Assembly (NCBI GenBank): GCA_015075425.1
Contig: JABTUL010000001.1
Span: 620,001-684,000 of the forward strand
DNA from: Spirochaetales bacterium
GTDB taxonomy: Bacteria > Spirochaetota > Leptospiria > Leptospirales > Leptonemataceae
Length of the DNA stretch: 64,000 nucleotides
Direction: 5' to 3'
Below are positions 33,779 through 42,554 of the stretch, one piece after another. Positions within the stretch are counted from its first letter, which is position 1. Every line of letters starts with the position of its first letter. Under the pieces are notes generated by a model. The model was given only the letters and a program-made list of their open reading frames with translations. It did no database searches and was not told the origin of the DNA. The position numbers were made by a program, and so were the translations under genes.

Positions 33779-35998
33779 ATGTCAGAGGAGGCGCCATTTC
33801 GGCGGTTGATCCTTGTCTCCAACCGGCTGCCATTCAGTCTGGTGGAGCGGGAGGGGAAGATTGAACTCACCCGCAGCGATGGTGGCCTGGTTTCAGCGCT
33901 GCAGAGCTATTTTTCCGGGGATAGCGGTCGCTTCCGTTTCTCTGAGCGTTTCTGGTTGGGATCGGCAGATTTTCCGGAACGGCGCTGGCAGCGGTTCCAG
34001 CAAGAAGGCGGGTCTGGTGAGGATTTTCAAATCCTGCCCCTTTTTATAGAATCAAGAACCTACAATAAATTCTACAACGGATTTTCCAACGCTACCATCT
34101 GGCCGCTTTTTCACTACTTCCCGGGTTTTGCCGTTTATGATGAGGATACCTTCCGCAGTTACAGGGAAGTGAACGAGCTATTTGCTGCCCGCATTCATGC
34201 CCTGCTTGAGCCGGGAGATGTACTCTGGATCCATGACTATCAGCTGATGTTGCTTCCCCAGCTCGTCCGGGAAAAGAATCGTAACGCGAACATAGGCTTC
34301 TTTTTACACATCCCTTTCCCGTCCTATGAGATCTTCCGCATGCTGCACCGGCACTGGAAGGAAGCGATCATCCAGGGATTGCTGGGAGCTGATTTGATTG
34401 GCTTTCATACACATGAATATGTAGAACATTTTCTGAAATCTGTGCGCATGGTAGCCGGCCACAGCCACCACTACCGTTCCATTGTTTTTGAGGATCGAGT
34501 GGTAAAAATCGATCTCTTCCCTCTGGGAATCGATTTTCAGAAATTTTACAATTCTGCGAGAGAACCGGCCATCCGTCGGCTCAAAGAAGAAATTGAACAG
34601 GAATTTCGCGATAAAAAGATCATCTTCTCTGTGGATCGTCTGGATTATACCAAGGGCATCACCCACCGGTTGCTGGGATTTGAGAAGTTCCTTGAGCGAT
34701 TCGTGGAATGGCGGGAAAAAGTGATTTTCACCATCGTCATTGTTCCCTCTCGCGAGATTATCTCGCGTTACAATGAGCGGAAGCGGGAAATAGAGGAAAT
34801 CATTGGTCGCATAAACGGACAGTATTCTACATTGCGCTGGCAACCGATCATCTACCGCTACAGTCGGCTGGATTTTACGGAACTGTCGGCTATGTACCAG
34901 GTAGCGGACATTGCCCTGATCACACCGCTGCGTGATGGTATGAATCTGGTGGCCAAAGAGTATGTTGCCAGCCGGACCCAGGGAACGGGTGTCCTGATCC
35001 TGAGTGAGCTGGCCGGTGCTGCCAACGATCTGGTCGAAGCTTCTTCCATCAATCCCCTGGACGGAACAGAAATGGCGGTCTGCATTGACCAGGCGCTGCA
35101 AATGCCTCTGGAAATGCAAAAAGAGAAGATGCTGGCCATGCAGGATCGGTTGCGTACTTACGACGTCATCCACTGGGTGAATTATTTCCTCGAGCAACTC
35201 TCTGAGGTCCACAGTCAAAAACAGGGGCGTCGGCGCAAAGTGCTCGATGATTCCACAGCGGTCCGAATGGTCCGGGAGTTCCGTCTGGCCGGCAATCGTG
35301 CCATGTTCCTTGATTACGACGGAACGCTTGTCCCCTTTGCGCGCCTGCCCCAGGAGGCCCGTCCCACAGATGCTTTGCGTGAGCTATTACAGCAACTGGC
35401 CGCGCTTGTGAACAATCAGGTGATTATCATATCCGGCCGCGATGCACGAATCTTAAGTGAATGGTTTGGAGAATTGCCACTGACTCTTGTTGCCGAGCAT
35501 GGCGCATCCATCAGGCTTGCCGGTAGCGATTGGGAACATCTTCCCGATTTTGATCAAACCTGGAAAGATAACATCCTCCCCGCTCTGCAGTTATTTGTGG
35601 AACGGATCCCCGGCTCTTTTATAGAAGAAAAGAGTCATACGATTGCCTGGCACTACCGCAATGTGAAGGCCGATTTTGGCTTCACCCGTTCCCGCGAACT
35701 TTTGGACAATCTGTACCAACTCATTCACAATGCCCAGCTTCAGGTCATTGATGGTAATAAGGTGATCGAAGTCCGTATGACCGGTGTGGATAAAGGGCAC
35801 GCAGCCCGACGACTGGTGGAACACTTCCGGCCGGAGTACATATTAGCCATTGGCGATGACAAAACCGATGAAGATATGTTCCAGGCCATTGGCGCACTGG
35901 CTCACACGGTAAAGGTTGGCTCCGGAGTCACCCAGGCCCAGTTTGTTGTGCCATCTCAGGAAGAAGTGACCCGTCTGCTTGGAAAATTCGTTTCATGA
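33779..35998 (+). CDS. bifunctional trehalose-6-phosphate synthase/phosphatase (OtsA-OtsB fusion)
   Basis: 739 residues. Residues 1-480 are a GT20 trehalose-6-phosphate synthase: LILVSNRLPFS, the GGLVSAL donor loop, WIHDYQLMLLPQ, FFLHIPFPSYE, RLDYTKGI and TPLRDGMNLVAKEY. The C-terminal 240 residues are a HAD-type trehalose-6-phosphate phosphatase: FLDYDGTLVPFA (nucleophile Asp), ISGRDAR, EHGASIR and AIGDDKTDEDMF. Together they turn UDP-glucose (or ADP-glucose) and glucose-6-phosphate into trehalose. The fusion is known from eukaryotes and some bacteria. I chose ATG 33779; a TTG is three codons upstream. The stop overlaps the next start by four bases (ATGA). Confidence 0.93.
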   Translation: MSEEAPFRRLILVSNRLPFSLVEREGKIELTRSDGGLVSALQSYFSGDSGRFRFSERFWLGSADFPERRWQRFQQEGGSGEDFQILPLFIESRTYNKFYNGFSNATIWPLFHYFPGFAVYDEDTFRSYREVNELFAARIHALLEPGDVLWIHDYQLMLLPQLVREKNRNANIGFFLHIPFPSYEIFRMLHRHWKEAIIQGLLGADLIGFHTHEYVEHFLKSVRMVAGHSHHYRSIVFEDRVVKIDLFPLGIDFQKFYNSAREPAIRRLKEEIEQEFRDKKIIFSVDRLDYTKGITHRLLGFEKFLERFVEWREKVIFTIVIVPSREIISRYNERKREIEEIIGRINGQYSTLRWQPIIYRYSRLDFTELSAMYQVADIALITPLRDGMNLVAKEYVASRTQGTGVLILSELAGAANDLVEASSINPLDGTEMAVCIDQALQMPLEMQKEKMLAMQDRLRTYDVIHWVNYFLEQLSEVHSQKQGRRRKVLDDSTAVRMVREFRLAGNRAMFLDYDGTLVPFARLPQEARPTDALRELLQQLAALVNNQVIIISGRDARILSEWFGELPLTLVAEHGASIRLAGSDWEHLPDFDQTWKDNILPALQLFVERIPGSFIEEKSHTIAWHYRNVKADFGFTRSRELLDNLYQLIHNAQLQVIDGNKVIEVRMTGVDKGHAARRLVEHFRPEYILAIGDDKTDEDMFQAIGALAHTVKVGSGVTQAQFVVPSQEEVTRLLGKFVS

Positions 35999-37776
35999 AT
36001 CAAATTCATCGCTACAAAATGGGCGTGGTGGGCAACTGTTCGTTCATTGCCTACGTAGATGAAAGCGCCTCTATACGCTGGCTATGCTGGCCCAGGTTTG
36101 ACAGTGCATCGGTTTTTGGCTCTTTGCTTGATGAGGAACGCGGCGGCACCTGTGCCATTATTCCCGCTGGCGACTTTCATTCACGCCAGTACTACATACC
36201 GAATACAAACGTTTTATGCACAGAATTTGAAACGGTTCGTGGCTGCTTTCGAGTCGTGGATATGGCCCCGCGGTTTTTGCATTTTGAAAGGATGTACAGG
36301 CCGCTGATGCTTGTGCGTAAAATTGAGATCCTTACCGGTAGCCCTGTCTTTCGCGTTCTGTGTCAGCCACGGTTCGAGTACGGTCAAAAGGAACCGATGG
36401 TGCGCATGGGTAGCAATCACATCGAATATACGGGATCGCAGATGCCGCTGCGCCTCACCACCGATTTGCCGCTGACGCACATTCTGGAGGGCAGAGAGAT
36501 TGTGGGCGCTCACGATCGCTATCTGGTATTGACCTACGGGCCACCGCTGGAGGCACCGCTACAGTCCACCGCAGAAGAATTTCTGCGCAAGACCAGTCTT
36601 TACTGGCAGCAATGGATCAAGAGCAGTTATATTCCCGATCTGTACCAGGAGGAAGTGATACGTTCCGCACTGGTTTTGAAGATGCACCAGTATGAGGACA
36701 CCGGCGGGATCATAGCCTCCGGAACGACAAGCTTGCCGGAACACCACGGAAGTGAACGCACCTGGGATTATCGCTATTGCTGGTTCCGGGACGCCTATTA
36801 CACTCTCAAGGCATTCAATGAAATCGGCCATTTTGAAGAACTGGAAAAGTATTTTGAATATATACAAAATATTTTAGCGGTGAATGAGGACCGGATTCAG
36901 CCGCTCTATTCTATCAGCGGTCGCGCAGACCTTCCAGAAGAGCATCTGCCACTCAGTGGCTATCTGGGCAATCAGCCGGTGAGGGTGGGCAATAATGCCT
37001 GCATCCAGATTCAAAACGATGTCTACGGTCAGCTTCTGGTCAGCCTTTTGCCGCTTTTTGCTGATCGACGACTGATGTTCAAGCGCAATGGCTCAAGGGA
37101 TATGATTCTACGGCTTCTTTTCTGGATCGAGCGCACCATGGAGGAACCGGATGCCGGTCTCTGGGAATTTCGCAACATCAAGGCTGTACATGCCTACACC
37201 ATGCTCTTTCACTGGGCCGGGAGTAAGGCGGCCATCAAAATGGGTGCAGCTCTGGCAGATCTGGAAATTCAAAACAGGGCCAGCGCTCTGGCCGAACGAG
37301 CCAGCCAGCAGTTGGAACAATGCTATAACCCCCGGACGGGTGCCTACATGCAGGCTATTGGCTCGGAAAATTTTGATGCCAGTACACTCAAGCTCATCAC
37401 CATGAATTACCTGGATCCTTCTTCTGAGCGGGCGCGAAGGCACCTCCAGCACCTGGAAGAACATCTGCGCACGGATCAGGGGCTTTTCTACCGTTATGTG
37501 CATCCCGACGATTTTGGCACGCCGCGCTCCACATTTTTGATCTGCGCCTTCTGGTACACCGATGCTCTGGCGGCCGTGGGGCGTATCGCTGACGCACGAC
37601 GTACGCTGGACGGGATCCTGACCTTTCGCAATGAGCTCGGTATCTTTTCTGAAGATATTGGACTGGATGGTTCACAGTGGGGCAACTATCCGCAAACCTA
37701 CAGCCACGTGGGCCTGATCAATGCTGCCTTTCGCATTGCGCGTCGGCTGGACCTTCCTGCCTATCAATCCCCTTGA
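35995..37776 (+). CDS. GH15 glucoamylase/trehalase-like glycoside hydrolase
   Basis: 593 residues without a signal peptide, so cytoplasmic. The N-terminal beta domain (1-215) opens GVVGNCSFIAYVDESASIRWL and CWPRFDSASVF, typical of the cytoplasmic GH15 group. The (alpha/alpha)6 barrel contains WDYRYCWFRDAYYTLKAF with the acid residue region, NQPVRVGNNA and the C-terminal block SEDIGLDGSQWGNYPQTYSH with the likely catalytic base. Related cytoplasmic enzymes are glucoamylases, or trehalases such as the mycobacterial GH15 trehalase. Coupling to otsAB makes trehalase the favoured guess. Confidence 0.82.
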   Translation: MNQIHRYKMGVVGNCSFIAYVDESASIRWLCWPRFDSASVFGSLLDEERGGTCAIIPAGDFHSRQYYIPNTNVLCTEFETVRGCFRVVDMAPRFLHFERMYRPLMLVRKIEILTGSPVFRVLCQPRFEYGQKEPMVRMGSNHIEYTGSQMPLRLTTDLPLTHILEGREIVGAHDRYLVLTYGPPLEAPLQSTAEEFLRKTSLYWQQWIKSSYIPDLYQEEVIRSALVLKMHQYEDTGGIIASGTTSLPEHHGSERTWDYRYCWFRDAYYTLKAFNEIGHFEELEKYFEYIQNILAVNEDRIQPLYSISGRADLPEEHLPLSGYLGNQPVRVGNNACIQIQNDVYGQLLVSLLPLFADRRLMFKRNGSRDMILRLLFWIERTMEEPDAGLWEFRNIKAVHAYTMLFHWAGSKAAIKMGAALADLEIQNRASALAERASQQLEQCYNPRTGAYMQAIGSENFDASTLKLITMNYLDPSSERARRHLQHLEEHLRTDQGLFYRYVHPDDFGTPRSTFLICAFWYTDALAAVGRIADARRTLDGILTFRNELGIFSEDIGLDGSQWGNYPQTYSHVGLINAAFRIARRLDLPAYQSP

Positions 37777-37827
37777 CCTCCTGAGCCTTCCTCTGGCAGT
37801 GTCACACCCCTCCGGTATAGTGAAACT

Positions 37828-39201
37828 ATGGAAGTAACAGTTTTTTCAGGAATTGTGGCCCTTGCCCTTCTGGCCGGGATATTTTTGGGACGGAAGTTGT
37901 TTTTCCGTTCCGGGCCGGAACTGGCCCGTTTGCAGGCAGAGCTGGCCGCGGAAGAAAGTCGTCGGGTTTCCCTGCAAAAAGAGCTGCTTGCGGCCCGAGA
38001 GCAGATCGAAACCATGCAGCGGCAGATTCTTGACGCGCACGCTGAAGCGGCGCGTCGCAGCCAGGAAGTGCAGGATCTGAAAGAGCGGCTTGCCGAGTGG
38101 CGCACGGAAGAAGACACACGTCGCGAACAATTTCGCGGGGAATTCCAGCAGATGGCGCAAGAAATCCTGCTTTCCAATTCCAAACAGCTGACGGAAAATT
38201 CGCAAATGCAACTGGGAAGCTTGCTTCAGCCTTTCTCCGACCACCTGCAGATCTTTGCCCGTCGTCTGGATGAGAACCGCGAAAAACAGCTGGCAGAAAC
38301 TTCATCCTTAAAGGAACAGATACAACAACTTTCCCAGCTCAATCAAACCATTACGGCAGAAGCACGCAACCTGGCCACGGCCATTAAAGGGGAAAGCAAG
38401 ACCATGGGTGATTGGGGGGAGATGCAGCTTTCACGTATTCTGGAATTGTCCGGACTCGTTCGCGGTCGGGACTATGAGACACAGAAGGTTTTTAAGAAGC
38501 AGGGCTCTCTCGAACGTTTCATTCCGGATGTCATCGTCTATCTGCCGGAAGAAAAGAATATCATCATTGATGCCAAGGTGTCGCTGACGGCCTTCACCCG
38601 CTACGCAAGTGCAGACAATGAAGAAAGTCGTGCGCTGGCCCTGCGCGACCATCTGCTTTCTGTCAAGAGGCATGTGGATGAGTTGTCCAGGCGCAGCTAT
38701 CAGGATCTGGAAGGACTCTCCTCCCCGGATTTTGTGCTTCTTTTCATTCCGGTAGAGCCGGCCTTTACGGTCGTGACTCGCGAGCAGCCGCATTTCTTTC
38801 ATGAAACACTGGAGAAGAATATCATCGTAGTCACAGCCTCCACGCTGGTCGCCACTTTAAGGGTGGTTGCGGGAATCTGGCGGCAGGAGAACCAGGAACG
38901 CAACGCCCGCAGTATTGCCGCTATGGGTGGCAAGCTATACGATAAACTGGTGGGGGTGGCGGAAGAATTTGAAAAGCTGGGCGCCCACCTGCGGCAGGTC
39001 CAGGATAGTTACGATTCTTCCTTAAAGCGATTGGCCACAGGGAAAGGAAATGCCGTGGCCGCAGCGGAGAAATTGCGGAAATTGGGGGCTTCCAGCAGGA
39101 AACGGATGCCTCGTCGGCTGGTGGATCTAACCGAGGAAGCCCAACTTTTTTCTGACCTGGAGACAGAAAAAGAGTTTGCTGATACTGAGTCTCAGTTTTG
39201 A
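37828..39201 (+). CDS. rmuC: DNA recombination protein RmuC
   Basis: 457 residues. An N-terminal membrane helix (residues 5-22) is followed by a long coiled coil (30-185) and the RmuC nuclease-like domain: GDWGEMQLSRILELSGL, IPDVIVYLPEEKNIIIDAKVS (the PD-(D/E)XK signature) and ARSIAAMGGKLYDKLV. RmuC limits inversion at short inverted repeats and has been linked to defence against foreign DNA. Length is in the family range. TATAGT lies six bases before the ATG and could be a -10 box of a leaderless message, but no -35 is evident. Confidence 0.93.
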   Translation: MEVTVFSGIVALALLAGIFLGRKLFFRSGPELARLQAELAAEESRRVSLQKELLAAREQIETMQRQILDAHAEAARRSQEVQDLKERLAEWRTEEDTRREQFRGEFQQMAQEILLSNSKQLTENSQMQLGSLLQPFSDHLQIFARRLDENREKQLAETSSLKEQIQQLSQLNQTITAEARNLATAIKGESKTMGDWGEMQLSRILELSGLVRGRDYETQKVFKKQGSLERFIPDVIVYLPEEKNIIIDAKVSLTAFTRYASADNEESRALALRDHLLSVKRHVDELSRRSYQDLEGLSSPDFVLLFIPVEPAFTVVTREQPHFFHETLEKNIIVVTASTLVATLRVVAGIWRQENQERNARSIAAMGGKLYDKLVGVAEEFEKLGAHLRQVQDSYDSSLKRLATGKGNAVAAAEKLRKLGASSRKRMPRRLVDLTEEAQLFSDLETEKEFADTESQF

Positions 39202-39209
39202 TTGGTCCT

Positions 39210-39419
39210 ATGTATGTCTGCATTTGCCAGGGTGTGAATGAGAAAACCATTCGGTCTGCAATGGAGCAGGGTGCCACGACGGTGGGTGACCTGAAGCGCT
39301 GCGCCGGAGTGGGTACCGCTTGCGGACAGTGTCTACCGCGACTCGATGAAATGGTCCGTTCCTGCCAGGAGTCCAGGCGCAGCTTTCGCTTTACAGATAC
39401 AGTGGCTACCCCTGTGTAG
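39210..39419 (+). CDS. bfd: bacterioferritin-associated ferredoxin (Bfd)
   Basis: 69-residue [2Fe-2S] protein. The ligand cysteines are CICQG near the start and ACGQC at about residue 33. Bfd docks on bacterioferritin and passes electrons that release stored iron. It lies five bases upstream of bfr, which supports the assignment. I chose ATG 39210, since MYVCICQ is the family N-terminus; a further in-frame start is at 39198. Confidence 0.93.
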   Translation: MYVCICQGVNEKTIRSAMEQGATTVGDLKRCAGVGTACGQCLPRLDEMVRSCQESRRSFRFTDTVATPV

Positions 39420-39423
39420 CTTC

Positions 39424-39888
39424 ATGCACGGCAACACCGCTATCATTGAACGACTGAACCAGGTTCTGACGAACGAACTCACGGCCATCAACCAGTACTT
39501 TTTGCACGCCAAGATTTTATCCAATCAGGGACTCACGAAACTGGCCGCAAAAGAACGGCAGGAATCTCTGGATGAAATGCGGCATGCCGAGCAGCTCATG
39601 GATAGAATCCTGTTTCTCGAGGGACTGCCCAACCTGCAGCGTCTGGGGGACTTAAGAATTGGTGAAAATGCTCGTGAAATCCTCCAGAGCGATCTGGATC
39701 TTGAAATGGCCGGGCATCCGGTCCTCAAAGAGGCCATTGCATTCTGTGAAACAGAGAAGGACTATGTAAGTCGCGATCTTTTCAACGCAATCCTTGCCAG
39801 TGAGGAGGAGCACATTGATTTCCTGGAGACCCAGCTGGAGCTCATCAAGCAGGTGGGTCTTGAGAATTACTTACAGAGTCAGATGTAA
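39424..39888 (+). CDS. bfr: bacterioferritin
   Basis: 154-residue iron-storage protein forming 24-subunit shells. The di-iron site is intact: Glu in NELTAINQYFLHA, Glu and His in DEMRHAEQLMDRILFLEG, and Glu and His in EEEHIDFLETQLELI. The methionine in DEMRH is where the bis-Met haem ligand (Met52) sits in E. coli Bfr, so haem binding is likely. Resemblance to E. coli Bfr is strong throughout, including LPNLQRLGDLRIGE. It forms an operon with bfd. Confidence 0.96.
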   Translation: MHGNTAIIERLNQVLTNELTAINQYFLHAKILSNQGLTKLAAKERQESLDEMRHAEQLMDRILFLEGLPNLQRLGDLRIGENAREILQSDLDLEMAGHPVLKEAIAFCETEKDYVSRDLFNAILASEEEHIDFLETQLELIKQVGLENYLQSQM

Positions 39889-39897
39889 ACGATCCCT

Positions 39898-40656
39898 TTA
39901 TCTTTTGCGCACTCTTTCTATTACATAAACAATCACCAGGGAAATGCCGTAGAGCAAAACCAGAAGGCTACCCATTATGATCTGGCTTAAGGGATCGGGT
40001 GGTGTTACTATTGCGGCTATAATAAAAATACCCACAATGACATAGCGATAGGAGCGGACGTGCCAGGCAAAGGGGATGATATCGAGAGCCCCCAGAAGAA
40101 CAATGATGAGCGGCAGCTGGAAAAAAAGCCCGCAGCCTGTATGCAGCAAAAATAAAAAACTGTAGTATTTCTCCATTGTCAATTGCGGCAGTACACCTTC
40201 TGGCAGCATATCCACGAAAAGAAATTGCAACGATATGGGGAAAATGTAGTACCAGCAAAATACGAGTCCGGCCCAGAAGAGCAGAGCGGAACTCAGGATG
40301 ACCGCGTAGCCGGTGCGGGCAGCGCGGGGACTGACTGCGGGTGTAATAAATCCCCAGAGAATCGCAAAAAGTAGCGGTAAAGCCAGGGTGAAGCCGGACA
40401 TGATGGAAAGCTTCACAATGATTTCTAAAGGGCCGTATGCATTGCCCAGGAAGAGATCCAGTCCGGTCAGAGTACGGTAGGGGGAAGTCAGGAAAGCATG
40501 CAGCCGGAAACTGAAGATCCCGCAAAGAGTGGCAAAAAGAACCAGAATACCGATACTCAGAAAAAGCCGGATTCGCAACTCCTCAAGGTGATCGCCCAGG
40601 GACATGAATTTTTCTCGCTCTTCATGCTCCTCATCCTCAGCAACGAAGCGCTCCAC
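39898..40656 (-). CDS. tatC: twin-arginine translocase subunit TatC
   Basis: 252 residues with six membrane helices. TatC is the receptor for twin-arginine signal peptides on folded exported proteins. Hallmarks are GDHLEELRIRLFLSI at the first helix and the conserved acidic residue in the FHTGCGLFFQLPLI helix region (here Gly-rich rather than the usual FxxGxxFxxE form, without the Glu). The C-terminus is basic (VIERVRKR). Start: GTG 40656 is used here; ATG 40605 directly before GDHLEELR is an alternative. It follows tatA on the same strand. Confidence 0.93.
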   Translation of the reverse strand: MERFVAEDEEHEEREKFMSLGDHLEELRIRLFLSIGILVLFATLCGIFSFRLHAFLTSPYRTLTGLDLFLGNAYGPLEIIVKLSIMSGFTLALPLLFAILWGFITPAVSPRAARTGYAVILSSALLFWAGLVFCWYYIFPISLQFLFVDMLPEGVLPQLTMEKYYSFLFLLHTGCGLFFQLPLIIVLLGALDIIPFAWHVRSYRYVIVGIFIIAAIVTPPDPLSQIIMGSLLVLLYGISLVIVYVIERVRKR

Positions 40657-40716
40657 GCCTGTGGGAGCTTTGCGAACGATCTTTCTTTGTTTCAGCCGGA
40701 TACCCTGAGGGGGGAA

Positions 40717-40953
40717 TTAGCTTTTACGGGATGCTTTCTTGCGGGCCGGCCGCTCCGTCTCATCCGGTTCTTCCTCCCGGACATCAGCAATCTGGCCCTG
40801 GCCGGAAATAGACTTGCGGAATTCCCGGATTCCTGAGCCCAGATCCCGCGCCAGTTGCGGAATTTTGCGGCCACCAAAGAGCAAAAGCACAAGCAGAAAT
40901 ATGATTACCAGTTCCATGGGACCGATGTTGGGGATAAAAAGAAGGTTGTGCAT
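40717..40953 (-). CDS. tatA: twin-arginine translocase subunit TatA
   Basis: 78 residues. NIGPMELVIIFLLVLLLFGGRKIPQLARDLGSGIREFRK is the textbook TatA layout: a short periplasmic N-terminus, one membrane helix, the FGG-x-K/R-(I/L)P hinge and an amphipathic helix. A charged tail follows (ADVREEEPDETERPARKK). With tatC 60 bp downstream it makes a minimal TatAC translocase. The tatC frame is the same as that of tatA, separated only by the tatA TAA. Confidence 0.94.
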   Translation of the reverse strand: MHNLLFIPNIGPMELVIIFLLVLLLFGGRKIPQLARDLGSGIREFRKSISGQGQIADVREEEPDETERPARKKASRKS

Positions 40954-41035
40954 GGCTCTCTGTGGACGAAAATAATCCTGAAAGACTGTCTTTTTTGTCT
41001 GTCTGGAATGTCATGCAATTTTTGGGAGTGTAAGC

Positions 41036-41848
41036 TTGGCCGTAACGAAGGAACAGAAGCTTCTCTACAATCAAAAGATTCGGGTTTACAAGAGCACCCT
41101 TGATGATCTCAAAAAGGAGATATCGACCGTACGCGGGGCGGGCAAGAAACGGCCGGATCTGGAGCCCTATTTTTTAGTGAAGTGTGCCATCCTCGGCATT
41201 CAGGCTGCCAATACCATGGTGGCTATGTCTCAGCTCTCTATGGAGATCCAGAATCTCAAGCAGGATGGAGTCCTCAATGACGCCCGCAAAGAAATATCCT
41301 CACGCATCAGTGATCTGACGCGGATTGTTGGCGAGGACATCGACGGCTCTCTGACGGAGAATCGCGATGGCCTTTTGAAACTTTCTGCTATGACGCCGCC
41401 CCAGAAGATGCATCTGGAGAAAGCTTTTTCTGAGTCCATCGGTGAAATCAAAGAAACGATGGGCAATTCCAAATGGCGCTGGTACTTTCCCGATCTGCAC
41501 TACAAGCTGGTCGTGCTGACCCGGAACCTTTTTGATTTTAAGGAATTTGATAGAATCAAAGATCCCAATCACCAGTACTATCGGGTGTATCAGGAGAATC
41601 TGCGCTTTTTAATAGAAGAAACCCGAATCGCAGCTCAGGAGTACCGTAGCAAATATGAACTGAGTACCAAAGAAGTCTCCGACCTGCTTTTTATCCGCCG
41701 ATTGTTTGAAATGGAAAAAATGATCCACATTCTGACCGGCCAGCGTGACGAGCTGGAAAAATGCAGCACGGCGCTCGATAGCATCAATGAGAAAATTGAA
41801 TCCATTATGGCGGAAAAGTCGGGTGGAGCAAAAAAGAAAAAGAAATAA
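41036..41848 (+). CDS. conserved helical protein of unknown function
   Basis: 270 residues, TTG start. Mostly alpha-helical and charged, without signal or membrane segments. Lys-rich tail (GGAKKKKK). No enzyme motif is visible. Blocks such as KWRWYFPDLHYKLVVLTRNLFDFKEFD look constrained. I believe similar proteins occur in other Leptospirales, but that is from memory and not tested. The stop overlaps the start of the thioredoxin-like gene (TAATG), so the two are coupled. Confidence 0.65.
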   Translation: MAVTKEQKLLYNQKIRVYKSTLDDLKKEISTVRGAGKKRPDLEPYFLVKCAILGIQAANTMVAMSQLSMEIQNLKQDGVLNDARKEISSRISDLTRIVGEDIDGSLTENRDGLLKLSAMTPPQKMHLEKAFSESIGEIKETMGNSKWRWYFPDLHYKLVVLTRNLFDFKEFDRIKDPNHQYYRVYQENLRFLIEETRIAAQEYRSKYELSTKEVSDLLFIRRLFEMEKMIHILTGQRDELEKCSTALDSINEKIESIMAEKSGGAKKKKK

Positions 41849-42168
41849 TGCGGGCACTGGATTCCCAATCCTTTGCTGCCGCTCTTGCCACGGGGCGAAG
41901 CGTCGTCCTTTTTCATGCCCCTTTCAGCACAGCATCGCAAAACTTACTGCTCCTGATTGGTGAGCTGTCGCATTCTTACCCGGCTCTTTCCTTTTATTCG
42001 GTGGATTTTGAACAAGAAAAGGAAGTTTCCATTAGAGCCGGCGTGTCACTTCTGCCTACCCTGCAAGCCTACGATCACGGAGCCCTTACCCGGCAGCATG
42101 AAGGTCTGATACCAAAGGATTACGTGGAACGCTGGCTTCTTCTGGCCAGTGCTGGCCAGGACATTTAG
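41848..42168 (+). CDS. thioredoxin-fold protein lacking the CxxC redox pair
   Basis: 106 residues with the thioredoxin layout: VVLFHAPFSTASQN where thioredoxin has WAPWCGPCK, then FYSVDFEQEKEVSIRAGVSLLPTLQAYDHG with the cis-proline (LLPT) and a terminal helix. Both active-site cysteines are replaced (STAS), so it cannot do dithiol chemistry; a binding or scaffold role is more likely. Coupled to the 41036 gene. Its end overlaps that of the convergent lipoprotein gene by four bases. Confidence 0.75.
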   Translation: MRALDSQSFAAALATGRSVVLFHAPFSTASQNLLLLIGELSHSYPALSFYSVDFEQEKEVSIRAGVSLLPTLQAYDHGALTRQHEGLIPKDYVERWLLLASAGQDI

Positions 42169-42506
42169 AGCTGAAACTTTTGTAGCATTACCTGATGGCT
42201 GTGCAGGGCATTGGTGGAAGATTCGACAATCACGGGAAAGCCGAGCTCCAGGAGGCCAGCGTCTTCCAGAGTCAGTTCGATAATGTGGTTGTGTCCGGCG
42301 TTCTCTTCCAGTAAAAACGTGCGCAGTCCGCTCTGAAGCTGTCGGTAACGGATGGCCACCACGTGGCGGTGAGCGTATTCTGCCGTCATGCTGCTCTGGA
42401 TACGCGGATCATCCCCGGAGCCTGTGCAGGTAGAAAAAAGGAGGCCGCTTATGCAAAGGGCCAGGCAAGTGGCCGATCTTATTGCATGCAACGGCTGAAA
42501 AAGCAT
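42165..42506 (-). CDS. small lipoprotein of unknown function
   Basis: 113 residues from ATG 42506. The signal LALCISGLLFSTC ends in a lipobox-like FSTC. The mature domain is a small beta-rich unit with several histidines (AEYAHRHVVAIRY, GHNHIIELTL, ALHSHQVMLQ). No family recognised; metal binding is possible from the histidines. The frame is open back to 42548, but the shorter start gives the better signal peptide. It is divergent from the 42555 gene, only 48 bp away. Confidence 0.65.
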   Translation of the reverse strand: MLFQPLHAIRSATCLALCISGLLFSTCTGSGDDPRIQSSMTAEYAHRHVVAIRYRQLQSGLRTFLLEENAGHNHIIELTLEDAGLLELGFPVIVESSTNALHSHQVMLQKFQL

Positions 42507-42554
42507 TGGCAGGAAAATCTTCCCATTACACCTTTGAGGTAAAGTCAAAAAAAC

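Noticed and set aside
34304-35218. Minus-strand open frame (304 codons) inside otsAB
   Set aside because: Antisense shadow of a conserved coding region; no protein-like motifs.
37773-37821. Promoter for rmuC using TTGACC at 37773 and TATAGT at 37816
   Set aside because: The spacing is 37 bp, far outside the working range; only the -10-like box is left.
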